Positions 52,792-62,798 of a stretch of 64,000 nucleotides of DNA are shown here, piece after piece. The stretch's first letter is position 1. Every line of letters starts with the position of its first letter. The stretch comes from Balneolaceae bacterium UBA3186 (GTDB lineage Bacteria; Bacteroidota; Rhodothermia; Balneolales; Balneolaceae): positions 329,863 to 393,862 of the forward strand of contig DEXK01000011.1 of the NCBI GenBank assembly GCA_002364085.1, in the 5' to 3' direction. The translations under genes and the position numbers were made by a program. The notes under the pieces were generated by a model. It was not told where the DNA came from. It ran no database searches and was given only the letters and a program-made list of their open reading frames with translations.

Positions 52792-55095
52792 ATGAAGAAA
52801 TTTTCCCTACAATCTGAAGAGCCACAAGGAAAACCTGACTTCCTAAAAGGATTAAATGAGCAACAGCGCAAAGCAGTAACTCATTCTAATGGTCCATTGC
52901 TTATTATTGCCGGTGCCGGTAGTGGTAAAACCCGTGTATTAACCTTCCGTATAGCTTACCTCCTTCAGCAGTTTAAGGCAGCACCAAACGAAATTCTGGC
53001 TCTTACATTCACGAACAAGGCGGCTCGTGAAATGAAAGACAGGATCAAAGGATTAATTGGCGACAAAGCTTCCAAGCTCTGGATGGGAACATTCCACTCT
53101 ATTTTTTCTAAGATATTACGTTTTGAAGCTGATAAAATTGGTTTTGGGAAAGACTTTACCATTTATGATACCAGCGATTCAGAGACAGTAATTAAGCAAA
53201 TTCTTCAGGAGCTTAATTTTGATCCCAAGGAGATCAAACCAAAGACGATCCGGAATAAGATAAGTGATGCAAAAAATCAACTTATCGATCCTGATACCTA
53301 TCAGAATAAGTTTGTGGGAAGTACGCTGGATGATATCACTGCACGAGTTTACAAGATCTATATTGCCCGTTTAAAAGAAAGCAATGCTATGGATTTTGAC
53401 GATCTGTTGGTAAAGCCTATTCAATTATTTGAAGAATTTCCTGAAGTTTTGGAAGTGTATCAGAATCGCTTTAAGTATATCATGATCGATGAGTATCAGG
53501 ATACCAATCATGCGCAGTATAAAGTCACTAAAATGCTGGCTAAGAAGTACGGGAATATTTGTGTAGTTGGGGATGACGCCCAAAGCATTTACTCTTTCCG
53601 TGGTGCTGATATTTCAAATATTCTGAATTTTCAGGAAGATTATGAGGAAGCAGAAAGAATCCCATTGGAGCAGAATTATCGTTCTACGAAATCCATCCTT
53701 CAGTGCGCTGATTCTATTATCAAAAAGAACACAAAGCAACTTGATAAGACTCTTTGGACGGAACAGGATTATGGCGATCCGGTTATACTTCTGGATAATT
53801 ATGATGAGCGAGATGAAGCAAATCGAGTAGCCAGTTATATTCATGAGCTGAAACTAAGGCACGGATACAATAACAATGATTTTGCTATCCTTTATCGAAC
53901 AAATTATCAATCACGTGTTTTTGAAGAAGCGCTAAGAAGACGAGATCTGGCTTATCAATTGGTGGGAGGTCTTTCTTTCTATCAGCGTAAAGAGATCAAA
54001 GACGTTCTTGCTTACCTGACTTTACTTGTGAATCCTAATGATGAAACGAATCTGATTCGTATTATCAACGAGCCTTCAAGAGGAATTGGGAATAAATCGA
54101 TTCAAGACCTTAGAAAGAAAGCACGTTCAGAAGGTCGATCCGTTTGGAATATTCTTCAGGAAGTTGAACATACCGATGTCTATAAACCTGCAAAAGTTCG
54201 TATCCGTGAATTTGTAGATATGATCAACCGATTGCGCACTGAGATGGAAAACGGTTTGAGCTTAACGGAATCTACAAGAGCAGTATTAGAACAATCCGGT
54301 TATGTTAAAGCTTTGATCGAAGAAAATTCTCAGCAATCTATGATGAGAAGAGATAACATCCTCGAATTCCAGAATGCGATAGCTTATTACGAAAAAGGAA
54401 ATTCTAATCCTTCGCTAAGTGCATTTTTACAGGAGATCAGCCTAATTACTGATGCTGATAAATTTGATGAGAATAAACCCGCTATAACACTTATGACCGT
54501 ACACGGATCAAAAGGTCTGGAATTTCCTACCGTATTCGTGGTTGGATTGGAAGAGAATCTTTTCCCTGTTGGTGCAAGAGTTGGTTTCGAAGTAGATATT
54601 GAAGAAGAACGAAGGCTTTTTTATGTAGCAATCACCAGAGCGGAAGAACGATTGTATTTTAGTCATGCAAGAAACAGATATAAATTCGGAGAAGAACAAC
54701 GACAGATACGGTCACGGTTTATTGACGAAGTAGATTCCGGAGTTGTTAGAACTGAAACAGGTGCTACAATAACTCAAAAAGCCGATCGATTTTCATTAGA
54801 TGAATCATCCTCTCCAAAAAAATCAACAAGTGCCACTTCCATAGAATATGATTGGGAAACTCCCGTTAGCGGTAAGACTTACAAATCGGCTAGTGGAAGT
54901 ACCATAGAATATGACCTTCAAGACGGTGACGATCCTTTTCAGGTTGGAGTTATTGTGGAACATGCTAAATTTGGTCCCGGTAAGATCATAAGCAGAACAG
55001 GATTAGGAATGGATGCTAAAGTTGTTGTATTTTTCAAGTCAAGAGGACAAAAGAAGTTGATGCTAAAAGCGGCACCACTTCAGGTAATAGGTTAG
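52792..55095 (+). CDS. UvrD/PcrA/Rep-family DNA helicase
   Basis: A 767-residue superfamily 1A 3'-5' helicase for repair and replication restart. Walker A GAGSGKTR is at 41-48; then LTFTNKAAREMK, the DEYQDTNHAQY segment (motif II), VVGDDAQSIYSFRGAD (III), EQNYRST (IV), LMTVHGSKGLEFPTVFVVG (V) and VAITRAEERLYF (VI). The C-terminus (HAKFGPGKIISRTG...KKLMLK) is the PcrA/UvrD tail that contacts RNA polymerase. It is not a RecB type: there is no nuclease domain. Confidence 0.94.
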   Translation: MKKFSLQSEEPQGKPDFLKGLNEQQRKAVTHSNGPLLIIAGAGSGKTRVLTFRIAYLLQQFKAAPNEILALTFTNKAAREMKDRIKGLIGDKASKLWMGTFHSIFSKILRFEADKIGFGKDFTIYDTSDSETVIKQILQELNFDPKEIKPKTIRNKISDAKNQLIDPDTYQNKFVGSTLDDITARVYKIYIARLKESNAMDFDDLLVKPIQLFEEFPEVLEVYQNRFKYIMIDEYQDTNHAQYKVTKMLAKKYGNICVVGDDAQSIYSFRGADISNILNFQEDYEEAERIPLEQNYRSTKSILQCADSIIKKNTKQLDKTLWTEQDYGDPVILLDNYDERDEANRVASYIHELKLRHGYNNNDFAILYRTNYQSRVFEEALRRRDLAYQLVGGLSFYQRKEIKDVLAYLTLLVNPNDETNLIRIINEPSRGIGNKSIQDLRKKARSEGRSVWNILQEVEHTDVYKPAKVRIREFVDMINRLRTEMENGLSLTESTRAVLEQSGYVKALIEENSQQSMMRRDNILEFQNAIAYYEKGNSNPSLSAFLQEISLITDADKFDENKPAITLMTVHGSKGLEFPTVFVVGLEENLFPVGARVGFEVDIEEERRLFYVAITRAEERLYFSHARNRYKFGEEQRQIRSRFIDEVDSGVVRTETGATITQKADRFSLDESSSPKKSTSATSIEYDWETPVSGKTYKSASGSTIEYDLQDGDDPFQVGVIVEHAKFGPGKIISRTGLGMDAKVVVFFKSRGQKKLMLKAAPLQVIG

Positions 55096-55116
55096 AAAAG
55101 GACGGCTTCAAAAACT

Positions 55117-56640
55117 ATGTGGAAGGTTTTAACAACCATTTTTATGGGCTTTATTTGTGCGAATTCTATTTTTGCACAACCGGTATTAACACCTAAGAAT
55201 TTAGCTTTGGGTGGTGGCGGAACTACTTACATTACCGATTTTAATGCCAATTTTTATAATCCCGCTAATCTTTTGATTAATGACAGAGCAAGAGTGGTCG
55301 ACATTGGGTTCCTATCTTCAGGGTCATTCTTTAATGGTGTTTTAAATTTTGAAGATCTAAATGATCAAAAAGACAATTACTTAAGATATTTCAATAAATT
55401 TGAATCGGGTGAGTTTAGCGCTTCACAAGCTGAAAGAGATTTAATTATTGATACTCACTACAAAAGAGACCGATTAAGTTCTTTTCATCAAGCTAGATTT
55501 GATGCCACTACTTTTGGTGTTAACTGGATTTCTAACAATAAAGCTTATTCTATTGCTAGCAGAACCAGAGTTGGTTCAAGTTTTGAAACCGGTCGAAATT
55601 GGTATACTGATCAACTTGTGGTAAATGATGGCATATCAATATCTAATCAGGATATTGTTCATCGTTATCAGGTTCTACATGAATTTTCAATTGGATACTC
55701 AGAATCAGTAAAACTTATTAATGGCTTAAGTTCAAGATTAGACAATTTCTTAATTGGTATTGCTCCCAAGTTCATTCTTGCCGGACCTTATCAAAATATA
55801 GAATGGAGAAATAATTACAACCAGCAAAATGGCTCAACAGAAATTAACAGAGCTCAGGTTTTTAATTACCAATCAGCAGGTAATTTAAGTGCTGCAACGC
55901 AGGCTTATTTATCCGGTACAACGGCAAATCAAGCAACTGATATGTCTCTCGAATCATTTCAGGATGAATTGACTAACATTCATGGGTTTGGTATTGGAGT
56001 AGATGTCGGTTTCACATATTTACTTACTTTCGGTAGTGACTTGTCAACTTTAAATTCGAACAGGCAAAGAACACAAAATTCATTAAGACTTTCTTTTTCA
56101 ATTAATGATCTTGGGTTTGTGAATTACAACGATCAAACCCTCTACCTTGAAGAAATGAATTCTTCATCGGAACCCCAAAATTTTCCAACCATTGCGGATG
56201 AGTATTTTGCCGGTGCTCCCGGACAGTTTCTTAACTTTGTAGATGAACATGGAGACGGAAATCCATTTACTGATTACTCAACAGACTTTAAAACAGCTTC
56301 ATTTTCAACCCTTTTGCCAACTTCTTTCAATGGTGGCGTTTTGATTGAACTGAATAGAATTAAAATTATGGGAGATATGAGTATAGGTATTTCGAACAAT
56401 GCTTTTAATTCTACCAGATTAATTACTTCTTTAGGAACAGAAATCAGACCGCTAAACTTCCTGCCTTTAAGAGGGGGCTTGCAGCTTGGCCCGGGATTAC
56501 CAGGATCTTTTAACGCAGGAACAGCAATTGAAACTAAATTTTGGGATTTATCACTAGCTGTTACTGTATCCGCCAGATCGTTTACAACTGCTACAAACTG
56601 GTCTGGAGTAGGAGTTGCAGTACTGCAATTTCACTTATAA
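55117..56640 (+). CDS. Putative outer-membrane barrel protein (DUF5723-like)
   Basis: 507 residues, signal ending SIFAQ near 20. The start of the mature region LTPKNLALGGGGTTYITDFNANFYNPANL is like the long-chain fatty-acid transporter/DUF5723 type of outer-membrane proteins in Bacteroidota. Strands follow throughout and it ends in an aromatic-hydrophobic strand (VGVAVLQFHL). Function unknown. It is 21 bp downstream of the helicase gene. Confidence 0.65.
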   Translation: MWKVLTTIFMGFICANSIFAQPVLTPKNLALGGGGTTYITDFNANFYNPANLLINDRARVVDIGFLSSGSFFNGVLNFEDLNDQKDNYLRYFNKFESGEFSASQAERDLIIDTHYKRDRLSSFHQARFDATTFGVNWISNNKAYSIASRTRVGSSFETGRNWYTDQLVVNDGISISNQDIVHRYQVLHEFSIGYSESVKLINGLSSRLDNFLIGIAPKFILAGPYQNIEWRNNYNQQNGSTEINRAQVFNYQSAGNLSAATQAYLSGTTANQATDMSLESFQDELTNIHGFGIGVDVGFTYLLTFGSDLSTLNSNRQRTQNSLRLSFSINDLGFVNYNDQTLYLEEMNSSSEPQNFPTIADEYFAGAPGQFLNFVDEHGDGNPFTDYSTDFKTASFSTLLPTSFNGGVLIELNRIKIMGDMSIGISNNAFNSTRLITSLGTEIRPLNFLPLRGGLQLGPGLPGSFNAGTAIETKFWDLSLAVTVSARSFTTATNWSGVGVAVLQFHL

Positions 56641-56760
56641 CTGACACTTTGCCTTGGCTTTCTGCCAGCTACTTAAAAAGCATGACGCTTTGCATTACCT
56701 CGAAGTTTGGCTTTGTATTTGCCTTAACGTAATTAATAAAGAAATTTTGAAAGAATATTT

Positions 56761-59286
56761 ATGAAAGATAGATTTAACACGTTTGATAGTTTTGATGAAT
56801 CAGACGCAAGTTTTGATGATTTTGAGCAGGCTATTCCATTAATGTCGGAAGAAGAAGAAAAGGAATTAACGGAATCCATCGTTCCTGATGAGCTCCCTAT
56901 TCTTCCTCTTAAAAACACTGTTCTTTTTCCAGGTGTTGTAGTACCAATTACTGTAGGCAGAGATCGTTCTCTCGCTTTGGTAAAAGAAGCGTATGCTGGT
57001 GACAAAATTATTGGTGTTGTCACTCAAAAAGATGAAGACATTGAAGAACCTGAAGACAAAGATCTGTATAGAATTGGTACAATGGCTCGTATCATCAAAC
57101 TTATAAAAATGCCCGATGGTAGTAAAAGCATTGTAATACAAGGTAAGTCCGGTTTTGAAGTGGAAGAATTCACTCAAAGCAGCCCGTTTTTTAAAGCTAA
57201 AGTAAAAGCTTTTCCAAAAGAAATGGATATTCAGGGAGTTGAACTTGATGCATCTATTAGAAATATAAAAGAGACCGCAACAAGAATAATAAACCTCTCC
57301 CCTAACATTCCTTCTGAGGCAACTATTGCTGTAAACAATATCAACAGCCCTACTTTTCTGTTGAACTTTATCTCCTCAAATTTGAATGTTGGAATTGAGA
57401 AAAAACAGCAGCTTTTAGAAATTCAAAAGTTCTCTGATAATCTAAAAAAGGTGATGGAATTTCTGGAGCAAGAAGTACAGGTTCTGGATATGAGTGAGAA
57501 AATCAGAACAAAAGTTAAATCTGATATTGATGATCAACAGAGAGAATTCTATCTGAGACAGCAAATGAAAGCTATTCAAGAAGAATTGGGAGAAGATGCT
57601 GAACACCAGGAAGTAGAAAAACTAAAAGAGAAATTAGCAGCGAAAAAACTTCCTGAAAATGTAAGAGAAGAAGCAGAAAAAGAGCTACGTAGATTAGAAA
57701 TGACTCCGAATGCTTCTCCTAACTACGGCATTATCCACAGTTATGTAGAATGGATTTTAGATTTACCATGGGACGAATATTCAGAGGATAAACTTGATCT
57801 GAACTTTGCCAAAGAAGTGTTAGATGAAGATCATTATGGTCTTGAAAAAGTTAAAAAGCGCATCATTGAATATTTAGCAGTACTGAAGCTAAAAGAAGAT
57901 ATGAAAGCTCCTATATTATGTTTCTACGGCCCTCCTGGGGTTGGTAAAACATCCCTCGGTAAATCAATCGCCCGATCGTTAAACAGAGAATTTGAGCGCT
58001 TCAGCCTTGGTGGCATTAGAGATGAAGCGGAGATCCGTGGCCACAGAAGAACGTATATTGGAGCCCTACCTGGAAGAATTATTCGTTCTATGAAAAAAGC
58101 AGGAAAAGGGAATCCGGTTATCATGCTTGATGAGATCGATAAAGTAGGTTCTGATTATCGTGGAGATCCTACTTCTGCACTGCTTGAAGTCCTTGATCCG
58201 GAACAGAATGATACTTTCAGTGATAACTATCTGGAGCTGGAATATGATCTTTCAAAAGTAATGTTCATTGCTACAGCTAATAGTTTAGATACGATTCCCG
58301 CTCCTTTAAGAGATAGAATGGAGATCATAAATATCAGTGGATATACACTTGAGGAAAAAACTGAAATAGCTAAAAAGTACCTTATTCCAAAACAGATTGA
58401 AGAAAACGGGTTAAAAAAGGAACAAATAAATATTGATGACGAATCAATACATATGATCATCGATCAATATACCCGGGAATCCGGTGTTAGAAATCTGGAA
58501 AGACAAGTGGCTGGTGTTTGCCGTGGTGTTGCAGCAAAAATAGCTAAAGGTGAAATAGAAGAGTTTTCGGTTACAGAAAATGATGTAGAAGAATTTCTGG
58601 GTAAACAGAAATACTTTAGTGATGCTGCCGAAAGAACTACAGTTCCTGGTGTAGCAACCGGTTTAGCATGGACTCCTTTTGGGGGCGACATTCTTTTCAT
58701 TGAAGCAAGTGTATCAAAAGGTTCAGGTAAGCTTAACATTACTGGGCAACTTGGTGATGTGATGAAAGAATCTGCTATGTTGGCAATTTCTTATTTAAAA
58801 GCCCACGCTGAAACGGTTGGAATACCTGAAGAAGCATTTAAATATTGGGATCTTCATATTCACGTACCAGCAGGTGCTGTCCCAAAAGATGGACCATCTG
58901 CAGGAGTTTCATTAATGTCTGCTATTGCCTCTATCTTTACACAAAGAAAGGTGAAAGGCACCATTGCCTTAACAGGAGAAATTACACTTCGTGGTTTGGT
59001 TCTTCCGGTTGGAGGAATTAAAGAGAAAGTTCTTGCTGCAAAAAGAGCAGGAATCAAGCAAGTGTTTCTACCAAAGAAAAATGAGAAAGACGTAGCTGAA
59101 ATTGAAAAAGAGGTGATCGGAAATCTTAAGATCAACTACCTTGAAAGAATGGAAGAACTTCTTGATCATATGCTAGAAGATAAAGCAGAAAATGATCCTA
59201 AAGAATTTTTCAAAGTAAGTGATGCTCATAAAAATTCCGTAACAGGTAAAAATGGAAAACAAGAAATGGTTTCCACATCAAAGTAA
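56761..59286 (+). CDS. lon: ATP-dependent protease Lon
   Basis: 841 residues. An acidic, Asp/Phe-rich leader of about 40 residues precedes the substrate-binding LON domain (ELPILPLKNTVLFPGVVVPI). A coiled coil and the AAA+ domain follow: Walker A GPPGVGKTSLG at about 390 and VIMLDEIDKVG. The C-terminal serine protease has Ser713 in PKDGPSAGVS and Lys756 in GGIKEKVLAAKRAG, with the 43-residue spacing of E. coli Lon. It degrades misfolded and regulatory proteins. No heat-shock operator is obvious upstream. It ends at a terminator shared with the next gene. Confidence 0.97.
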   Translation: MKDRFNTFDSFDESDASFDDFEQAIPLMSEEEEKELTESIVPDELPILPLKNTVLFPGVVVPITVGRDRSLALVKEAYAGDKIIGVVTQKDEDIEEPEDKDLYRIGTMARIIKLIKMPDGSKSIVIQGKSGFEVEEFTQSSPFFKAKVKAFPKEMDIQGVELDASIRNIKETATRIINLSPNIPSEATIAVNNINSPTFLLNFISSNLNVGIEKKQQLLEIQKFSDNLKKVMEFLEQEVQVLDMSEKIRTKVKSDIDDQQREFYLRQQMKAIQEELGEDAEHQEVEKLKEKLAAKKLPENVREEAEKELRRLEMTPNASPNYGIIHSYVEWILDLPWDEYSEDKLDLNFAKEVLDEDHYGLEKVKKRIIEYLAVLKLKEDMKAPILCFYGPPGVGKTSLGKSIARSLNREFERFSLGGIRDEAEIRGHRRTYIGALPGRIIRSMKKAGKGNPVIMLDEIDKVGSDYRGDPTSALLEVLDPEQNDTFSDNYLELEYDLSKVMFIATANSLDTIPAPLRDRMEIINISGYTLEEKTEIAKKYLIPKQIEENGLKKEQINIDDESIHMIIDQYTRESGVRNLERQVAGVCRGVAAKIAKGEIEEFSVTENDVEEFLGKQKYFSDAAERTTVPGVATGLAWTPFGGDILFIEASVSKGSGKLNITGQLGDVMKESAMLAISYLKAHAETVGIPEEAFKYWDLHIHVPAGAVPKDGPSAGVSLMSAIASIFTQRKVKGTIALTGEITLRGLVLPVGGIKEKVLAAKRAGIKQVFLPKKNEKDVAEIEKEVIGNLKINYLERMEELLDHMLEDKAENDPKEFFKVSDAHKNSVTGKNGKQEMVSTSK

Positions 59287-59288
59287 TT

Positions 59289-59317
59289 AAAAAGGGCTCT
59301 TAATTGAGCCTTTTTTA
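59289..59317. terminator. Terminator after lon, convergent
   Basis: AAAAAGGGCTC pairs with GAGCCTTTTTT around TTAATT; A- and T-runs on both sides make it usable in both directions, and it overlaps the end of the SnoaL-like gene. Confidence 0.88.
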
Positions 59318-59788
59318 TTTAATTGCGTTCCATTCATCTTCGGTAGTAATAGAAACTTGGTGCTCCATCAAAAGCTTCCACTCTCCACTCGCTTTTGTCA
59401 ACAGCGCTACAAGATCAATATAGACTGTGCTTTCTTCTTCTCCTTTGTTCTGTGATGTATATTTAAATATTCCGGTCTCATGAGCTGTAGTTTCACTGTG
59501 AAAGCGTTTTGAAAACCTAAACTCTACACTTGCTTTCATCTCCCCGGCTTTAGTGTCATCAAATCCCTGCTTCCATCCCTGCAGCGCATTCGAAATAGGG
59601 TAACTGTTACCTGAAATTCCGTTCACCAAAATTGCATCAGGATGAAATGTATTAGCATATCCTTCAAAATCTCCTTCTTCTACAGTTCTGGAGGCCTCTT
59701 CCCAAAATGCATCTAATTCTTGCTTTGGATTTTGTATACCATCGAAAAGAAATAATACTATAAAAGGCAAAAATAGAATCTTGAACAT
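59315..59788 (-). CDS. Exported SnoaL/DUF4440-like (NTF2-fold) protein
   Basis: 157 residues with a short signal (IVLFLFDGIQN). The mature part fits the NTF2-like cone: FWEEASRTVEEGDFEGYANTF, then HPDAILVNG and a C-terminal SGEWKLLMEHQVS. Such proteins are often binding or isomerase folds; no catalytic residues can be assigned. It converges on lon and diverges from rsgA. Confidence 0.7.
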   Translation of the reverse strand: MFKILFLPFIVLFLFDGIQNPKQELDAFWEEASRTVEEGDFEGYANTFHPDAILVNGISGNSYPISNALQGWKQGFDDTKAGEMKASVEFRFSKRFHSETTAHETGIFKYTSQNKGEEESTVYIDLVALLTKASGEWKLLMEHQVSITTEDEWNAIK

Positions 59789-59898
59789 GCTTTCGATTTT
59801 AAGTTGAAAAATTGATTTTAAAAGAACTTAAAAAAAACGAATTATCCAATATTCTAAGTTTTTACTTGCCTATACCTAAGTCTTCCGTATTTTCAAGA

Positions 59899-60810
59899 AT
59901 GCAAACAGGAAGAGTGATAGAATCTACAGGTAGTTGGTATAAAGTTGATATTGGAAACGAGATCATAAACAGCAGACTCCCGGGGAAGTTCCGTTTAGAT
60001 AAAAAGGAAGTTACAAATCCGATCACAGTTGGTGATATAGTTGATCTGGAAGTTAATAAAGATGGTTCCGGTAACATTCTGAAAATACATGATCGCCAAA
60101 ATTATATTACTCGACAAGCCACTCACGGAAAACGTGGTGAACATATCCTCGTTTCGAACTTGGATCAGGCATTTGTAGTACAGTCTATCCGAGATCCTAA
60201 ACTAAATGAAGGCTTTATTAATCGCTTTCTGGTTACTTGTGAAGCTTATGATGTAACAGCAGGAATAATCATTAACAAAATGGATCTTGCAAAAAAGGGT
60301 GATCTTGAATTTGTTGAAGATATGGTCGATGTATATTCTTCAATTGGTTATGCAGTTTATTCTTGTTCTATTGACGATGATAATTCCATAGAACAGCTTA
60401 AATCTTTGTTTAAGGATAAAATATCAGCATTTATTGGACCTTCCGGTGTTGGAAAAACGAGTATTCTAAATGCAATCGATCCGGATTATAACTTGAAAGT
60501 CGGAGAAATTTCAAGCTCATCAAATAAAGGAAAACATACCACTACATTTGCAAGACTTATACCACTTGAGATTGGAGGGTTTGTTGCAGACACTCCCGGG
60601 ATCAGGGAATTTGGCTTAGTAAATATCGAAGATTGGGAACTTTCGCTCTATTTTCCAGAAATGCTGAAACCGAGAGAATTATGTAAGTTTAACACGTGTA
60701 CCCATATTCATGAGCCCGGGTGTGGTGTTATTGCAGCTTTTGAAAATGGAGAAATAGATCCAAACCGATATCATTCTTATATAAATATGCTTGAATCGTT
60801 AGAAAATTAA
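59899..60810 (+). CDS. rsgA: Ribosome small-subunit-dependent GTPase A
   Basis: A circularly permuted GTPase in 30S subunit maturation. 303 residues from the ATG at 59899 (MQTGRVIESTGSWYKVD), the family start; an upstream start at 59812 adds 29 non-conserved residues. An OB-fold N-terminus, then INKMDL (G4), GPSGVGKTS (G1) and the later ADTPGIREFG (G3) in the permuted order. The C-terminal zinc knuckle is in CKFNTCTHIHEPGCGV. Divergent from the SnoaL-like gene. Confidence 0.93.
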   Translation: MQTGRVIESTGSWYKVDIGNEIINSRLPGKFRLDKKEVTNPITVGDIVDLEVNKDGSGNILKIHDRQNYITRQATHGKRGEHILVSNLDQAFVVQSIRDPKLNEGFINRFLVTCEAYDVTAGIIINKMDLAKKGDLEFVEDMVDVYSSIGYAVYSCSIDDDNSIEQLKSLFKDKISAFIGPSGVGKTSILNAIDPDYNLKVGEISSSSNKGKHTTTFARLIPLEIGGFVADTPGIREFGLVNIEDWELSLYFPEMLKPRELCKFNTCTHIHEPGCGVIAAFENGEIDPNRYHSYINMLESLEN

Positions 60811-60893
60811 GATTTTCAAATACCTCAATTAAGGTATTCAAACTAATCGAAATATTACAGATATTAGTCTAAACTATAAATACAGGAGAATAC

Positions 60894-62000
60894 ATGACGA
60901 ATCGCTACAAGACTATTACAAAAATTATTCTAAGTACATTAGTACTGGGATTTATGGCCCTATCCCCGGCAAAAGCACAGTTCGGAGATATTGGAGCTTT
61001 CTTAGAGGCTGGTGCAAATGATGCATCAATCCTTACCAGAGAATATATCAAGCCATTTCCAACAGGTTTTGGAACAGGTTTAAATGCAGGTTTTACCGAA
61101 TCTGCTGCACCAAAAAAATTATTTGGTTTTAGCGTTCAATTAAGACCATCCGTTGCCGTAGTACCATCAAGTGATCAAAGTTTTGATATTTCTACACTTA
61201 ATTTAGAAAAGATTCGAGTAGCTTCAGGTGAAGATCCTGTAACTCAAACTATATCCGGAAGTAAAGATGGTGGTCCTCTTTTGGAAATTTTTGCTGATCC
61301 AAATGATCCTAATACTAAAATAGGTGAGTTTGAAATGCCCGGAGGTACAGGGTTTGCATTTGTTCCTGCTCCTATCGTACAGGCAAGTGTTGGTCTTATT
61401 AAGAAAACAGACGTTACAGTACGATATCTTCCGGAAACAGATATTAGCGATTTTGGAAGCATGAGTATTTTAGGTGGTGCAGTTAAACATGAATTAACTC
61501 AATATGTACCAGGCGGTAAATTACTTCCGGTTGATGTATCCCTAATGGTTGGTTTTAACCAGATAGCAGTGGATGCAAATCTTGATCTCCAACCTGATCA
61601 AAATGCTACCCGTGATCCAAATGACCCTGCTTTGACGTCTAATCCTAATCCTGATTTCTCTACTCAGGAAGTTACTACAACAACAAATACATTTGTTGTA
61701 AATGCTTTAGTTGGAAAGTCATTGCCTTTTATATCTGTATATGGCGGTATTGGTTATCAAAAAGCTGATTTTGAGCTAAGTATGGTAGGAGATTATCCTG
61801 TTGCTTCGTTCAACCCTACTACACCGCAAGATGATTATAATGTAATCACTGATCCGTTTGCTCTTGAAATTGAAAGCGAAAGTAATATCCATATGTTAGG
61901 AGGTTTCAGATTAAGACTTGGAATCCTAGCTATCTACGGAGAGGCTACATTAGCTAACTACTTTACTGCAAACGCAGGTGTTGGTATTAGCTTTAGGTAA
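60894..62000 (+). CDS. Outer-membrane protein (DUF6588-like)
   Basis: 368 residues with a signal ending SPAKAQ near residue 29. The mature part starts FGDIGAFLEAGANDASILTREYIKPF, typical of the DUF6588-type barrel proteins. The C-terminal strands (RLGILAIYGEATLANY) end in an aromatic-capped barrel strand. An AGGAG lies 7 bp before the ATG, a strong ribosome-binding site. Function unknown. Ends at a bidirectional terminator. Confidence 0.7.
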   Translation: MTNRYKTITKIILSTLVLGFMALSPAKAQFGDIGAFLEAGANDASILTREYIKPFPTGFGTGLNAGFTESAAPKKLFGFSVQLRPSVAVVPSSDQSFDISTLNLEKIRVASGEDPVTQTISGSKDGGPLLEIFADPNDPNTKIGEFEMPGGTGFAFVPAPIVQASVGLIKKTDVTVRYLPETDISDFGSMSILGGAVKHELTQYVPGGKLLPVDVSLMVGFNQIAVDANLDLQPDQNATRDPNDPALTSNPNPDFSTQEVTTTTNTFVVNALVGKSLPFISVYGGIGYQKADFELSMVGDYPVASFNPTTPQDDYNVITDPFALEIESESNIHMLGGFRLRLGILAIYGEATLANYFTANAGVGISFR

Positions 62001-62017
62001 AACATACATTTAATAAC

Positions 62018-62053
62018 AAAAAAGCCATTCATCGTTTGATGAATGGCTTTTTT
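62018..62053. terminator. Bidirectional terminator at 62.0 kb
   Basis: A 16-bp perfect stem with a GTTT loop (core AAAGCCATTCATC/GATGAATGGCTTT), with A- and T-runs at both ends. It serves the barrel protein (plus) and the ABC ATPase gene (minus). Confidence 0.93.
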
Positions 62054-62075
62054 TATTCTAAGAAAAAAATTAGAA

Positions 62076-62789
62076 TTATTGAGTAGCTAGTACAGGATTT
62101 TCAACCTTTTCATCAGATTCAATAACTCCATCTCTAAGACGCACAATTCGTCTTGAGTATTCTGCAATCTCATTTTCATGAGTAACCAAAATGATAGTAT
62201 TTCCGGCTTTATATAATTCTTCAAACAGAAGCATGATCTCATCCCCTGTTTTAGTATCAAGATTACCGGTTGGCTCATCTGCCAATAAAATAGAAGGGCT
62301 ATTTACTAAAGCTCGGGCAATAGCTACACGCTGTCTTTGCCCACCCGATAATTCGTTTGGCTTATGGTCTAATCTATCACCGAGTCCTACTTTAGTAAGT
62401 ACTTCAGAAGCTCTTTCTTTACGCTCTGAAGCCTTTACTCCTGCGTAAATTAGTGGTAACTCCACATTAGCCAAACAAGTAGTTCTGGGGAGCAAATTAA
62501 ACGTTTGAAAGACAAACCCGATTTCTCTGTTTCTTACTTCAGCAAGTTCAGCATCATCCATTTGGCTCACACGATTGTTATTCAGGATATATTCTCCACC
62601 TGTTGGAGTATCCAAACAACCGATCATATTCATCAGTGTGGATTTTCCTGAACCCGAAGGTCCCATAATAGCTATGTATTCGTTTTCAAGAACATCAAAT
62701 GTTACGCCGTTAAGAGCCCTTACTTCCGTCTCACCCATTTGATAAAATCTGGTGAGGTCTTTGATCTGAATTATTGGTCTGTTTGCCAT
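62076..62789 (-). CDS. ABC transporter ATP-binding protein (MacB/LolD family)
   Basis: 237 residues. Walker A GPSGSGKST at 43-51, the Q-loop FQTFNLLPRTT, signature LSGGQRQR near 147 and Walker B ILLADEPTGNLD. The N-terminus MANRPIIQIKDLTRFYQMGE is typical of the MacB-type group with separate permease and HlyD-type adaptor. It is 9 bp downstream of the adaptor gene. The permease is not visible and would lie beyond the right edge or elsewhere. Confidence 0.93.
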   Translation of the reverse strand: MANRPIIQIKDLTRFYQMGETEVRALNGVTFDVLENEYIAIMGPSGSGKSTLMNMIGCLDTPTGGEYILNNNRVSQMDDAELAEVRNREIGFVFQTFNLLPRTTCLANVELPLIYAGVKASERKERASEVLTKVGLGDRLDHKPNELSGGQRQRVAIARALVNSPSILLADEPTGNLDTKTGDEIMLLFEELYKAGNTIILVTHENEIAEYSRRIVRLRDGVIESDEKVENPVLATQ

Positions 62790-62798
62790 TCTTAGCTA

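Noticed and set aside
62076..62789. FtsE partner of FtsX
   Set aside because: The ATPase is closer to MacB/LolD proteins and sits 40 kb away beside an HlyD-type adaptor, so it is assigned to an exporter.
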